Origin: Lachnospiraceae bacterium
Lineage (GTDB): Bacteria > Bacillota > Clostridia > Lachnospirales > Lachnospiraceae
Direction of reading: 5' to 3'
Assembly (NCBI GenBank): GCA_021200345.1
Contig: JAJQGR010000122.1
Coordinates: forward strand, 1 to 6,750
Length of the DNA stretch: 6,750 nt
Position 1 is the first letter of the stretch; the number at the start of each line of letters is the position of its first letter. The translations under genes and the position numbers were made by a program. This document shows positions 5,264 to 6,750 of this stretch, in pieces. The notes under the pieces were generated by a model, which was not told where the DNA came from, searched no databases, and worked only from the letters and a program-made list of their open reading frames with translations.

Positions 5264-6607
5264 ATGTTGAAAATTTCACTCCCGGAGGATGTAAAGTTCA
5301 TAATGAAAGTGATCGCACAGGCAGGTTTTGAGGCTTATGCGGTAGGAGGCTGTGTCCGGGATTCTATTTTGGGCCGGGAACCGGAGGACTGGGATATTGC
5401 TACTTCAGCAGCGCCTTATCAGGTTAAGGCGCTGTTTCATCGTACGATTGACACGGGCATCAGGCACGGAACGGTAACGGTTATGCTGCACCGGACAGGA
5501 TATGAGGTGACGACTTATCGTATCGACGGAGAATATCTGGACGGACGTCATCCGGAGAGTGTGCGTTTTGTGTCCAGCCTGGAGGAGGATTTAAGGCGCA
5601 GGGACTTTACCATCAATGCCATGGCATATAATGACAGCCGCGGACTGGTGGATTTGTTTGGGGGCCGGCGGGATCTGGAACAGGGACTTGTCCGTTGTGT
5701 GGGGAACGCAAAAGACAGATTTGAAGAGGACGCGCTGCGTATTCTCAGGGCCGTCAGGTTTTCAGCGCAGCTGGGGTATCAGATTCATCCTTTTACCAGG
5801 GACGCCATGAGAAGTCTCGCCCCCAATTTAAAAAAGGTCAGTATGGAGCGGATACAGATGGAGTTTATGAAGCTTCTTCTCTCTCCGCATCCGGAATATC
5901 TTGAGCAAATGTATGAGCTGGGACTGACAGCACAGTTTTTGCCGGAATTTGATGTTATGATGGAGACAGAGCAGAATAACCCGCATCACTGTTATACAGT
6001 AGGGGTCCATACTGTCCGGGTGGTGCAGGCTGTTCCCGGGGATCGGGTGCTTCGTCTGGCGGCGCTGTTTCATGACATAGGAAAGCCGGCCTGCAGATGG
6101 GCTGGAGAAGATCACGTGGATCATTTCGCGGGACATGCGCAGGTGGGAAGCGACATGACAGAACAGATCATGCGCCGGATGAAGTTTGATAATGACACAA
6201 TCCGGCAGGTCTGCTGTCTGGTCCTGTATCACGATATGGGAAATGACGTGAGTATTACGCCGGAGTTTGTCAGATTTCTGATGCGCGATGTGGGTGTTGA
6301 ACTCTATCCGAAGCTGATGGTACTTAAAGACGCTGACGTGGCGGCTCAAAGTGACTATCAGGCGGAGGAAAAACGGGAGAACCACCGGCGGCTGAGACAA
6401 TATTATGAGGAGGCATTGGAGAGGGGCTACTGCATTAACCTGAAGGGGCTGGCGGTAAAGGGACGCGATTTGATCGATGCGGGAATGCAGCCAGGTACGC
6501 AGCTTGGGGAGGCATTGGAAAAGCTGCTGGACGAGGTTTTAAGCCATCCGGAATGGAATGAGAAAAGGACTCTGCTCGGAAAGCTGAAAGAGTGGGGTTA
6601 TTTATAG
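5264..6607 (+). CDS. cca: CCA tRNA nucleotidyltransferase (class II, with HD domain)
   Basis: Adds or repairs the 3'-terminal CCA of tRNAs from CTP and ATP without a nucleic-acid template; cytoplasmic and usually essential or growth-limiting. The 447-residue product has the class II head motif G28-G29-C-V-R-D33, the metal-binding D42-W-D44, 'RRDFTINAMAY' (112-122), 'RFEEDALRILRAVRF' (152-166) and the neck helices with 'VSMERIQMEF' (192-201). The C-terminal third carries an HD-type metal-dependent phosphohydrolase domain with H249, H270-D271, H291, H323 and D356/D358. The length fits HD-containing bacterial enzymes. The frame is open back to TTG 5207, but a promoter (5212-5240) starts transcription near 5247, so ATG 5264 is chosen, and the family's usual 'PEDVKFI..' opening follows directly. 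CAGG (5253-5256) is a modest RBS. All head motifs are intact, so it should be active; whether it adds CCA or only A is not decided by the motifs seen. Confidence 0.95.
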   Translation: MLKISLPEDVKFIMKVIAQAGFEAYAVGGCVRDSILGREPEDWDIATSAAPYQVKALFHRTIDTGIRHGTVTVMLHRTGYEVTTYRIDGEYLDGRHPESVRFVSSLEEDLRRRDFTINAMAYNDSRGLVDLFGGRRDLEQGLVRCVGNAKDRFEEDALRILRAVRFSAQLGYQIHPFTRDAMRSLAPNLKKVSMERIQMEFMKLLLSPHPEYLEQMYELGLTAQFLPEFDVMMETEQNNPHHCYTVGVHTVRVVQAVPGDRVLRLAALFHDIGKPACRWAGEDHVDHFAGHAQVGSDMTEQIMRRMKFDNDTIRQVCCLVLYHDMGNDVSITPEFVRFLMRDVGVELYPKLMVLKDADVAAQSDYQAEEKRENHRRLRQYYEEALERGYCINLKGLAVKGRDLIDAGMQPGTQLGEALEKLLDEVLSHPEWNEKRTLLGKLKEWGYL

Positions 6608-6648
6608 AGAAAAAACGGGATGTGAATATTTTGCTTCTAAATTCTTTT

Positions 6649-6687
6649 CCCCGCTCATAGACTTAGATAAAGCTGTGACGGGAGGGG
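6649..6687 (+). promoter_or_regulatory. Imperfect hairpin adjoining a strong RBS
   Basis: CCCG (6650-6653) and TCATAG (6655-6660) can pair with CTGTGACGGG (6673-6682): 10 base pairs with one bulged C, one G-U pair and a 12-base loop. The 3' arm enters the RBS GGGAGGGG (6680-6687), and TTCCCC (6647-6652) could instead pair with GGGGAA (6684-6689), masking it. No U-tract follows, so it is not an intrinsic terminator. Regulatory meaning is inference only. Confidence 0.3.
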
Positions 6688-6693
6688 AATGGA

Positions 6694-6750
6694 ATGGCAG
6701 AGCAGGCCGCAAACATTCTGAATCAGTATGAACTGACGGTGAATGATGTC
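6694..6750 (+). CDS. Unidentified gene, N-terminal 19 codons only
   Basis: ATG 6694 lies 6 bases after a very strong RBS (GGGAGGGG, 6680-6687), and the frame stays open to the window edge. The visible product begins MAEQAANILNQYELTVNDV, a soluble, helical-looking start with no signal peptide. I do not recognise the family from so little sequence. An earlier ATG at 6689 meets a stop after ten codons and is not the start. The gap after cca is 86 bases, so co-transcription with cca is possible. Confidence 0.7.
   Translation, partial: MAEQAANILNQYELTVNDV

Noticed and set aside
5828..6400. 190-codon open frame on the minus strand.
   Set aside because: It lies entirely within cca, whose motifs are intact. 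The translation has no recognisable family and looks like an antisense shadow.
6624..6663. SigE-like elements in the gap after cca: GAATATT (6624-6630) and CATAGACT (6656-6663).
   Set aside because: Each resembles the Bacillus SigE consensus (KMATATT, CATACAMT), but they are separated by 25 bases, far more than the roughly 14-15 expected, and the -10 has a mismatch.
6608..6693. Intrinsic terminator for cca.
   Set aside because: The only stem found (6650-6682) is followed by a G-rich RBS and not by a T-tract; the T-rich stretch at 6642-6648 precedes the stem.

Overview
The window reads as chromosomal DNA of a Gram-positive, spore-former-type Clostridia, most likely Lachnospiraceae. The clues are strong AGGAGG-type ribosome binding sites, moderate GC, K/E-rich proteins, and a gene set (Flp1-like pilin, DUF5702-type protein, TadE-like proteins, short A24 peptidase, DUF6382-FHA protein) that I know from Tad-like pilus loci of that family. 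The assignment rests on protein resemblance, not on a database search.

Bases 1-5204 form one tightly packed plus-strand operon, entered in the middle. In order it holds: the C-terminal end of a TadC-like inner-membrane platform protein (1-450); a 57-residue Flp-type prepilin (470-643); a 474-residue DUF5702-like, single-TM, exported protein whose probable TTG start overlaps the pilin gene (609-2033); a TadE-like pseudopilin with two tandem His/Cys metal-site-like motifs at its C-terminus (2093-3016); a minimal A24 prepilin peptidase (3017-3424); a second TadE-like pseudopilin (3421-3873); and a membrane-anchored DUF6382-like/FHA protein (3870-5204). The last four genes abut or overlap by 4 bases (ATGA), which indicates translational coupling. 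The expected logic is as follows. The peptidase trims the pilin and pseudopilins after the Gly of a G-x4-E motif. The TadC-type protein, with partners upstream of the window (an ATPase and a TadB-like protein are expected), drives assembly. The TadE-like and DUF5702-like proteins are minor or accessory envelope components. The FHA protein is a candidate cytoplasmic phospho-dependent regulator or scaffold.

Bases 5205-5263 hold no gene but carry a good sigma-A-type promoter (TTTACA, 17-base spacer, TGCTAGAAT). It should start a new transcription unit for cca (5264-6607), a housekeeping class II CCA tRNA nucleotidyltransferase with a C-terminal HD domain, unrelated in function to the pilus. After an 86-base gap containing an imperfect hairpin next to a strong RBS, a further gene begins at 6694 and runs off the window; its 19 visible residues do not identify it.

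No tRNA, rRNA, CRISPR array, insertion sequence or clear intrinsic terminator was seen. The less ordinary elements are the tandem H-C-CxxC motifs fused to a TadE protein, the small pilin gene, the contrast between E+5-bearing and E+5-lacking pilin-like proteins served by one peptidase, the altered FHA loop, and two A7 runs in the FHA gene.
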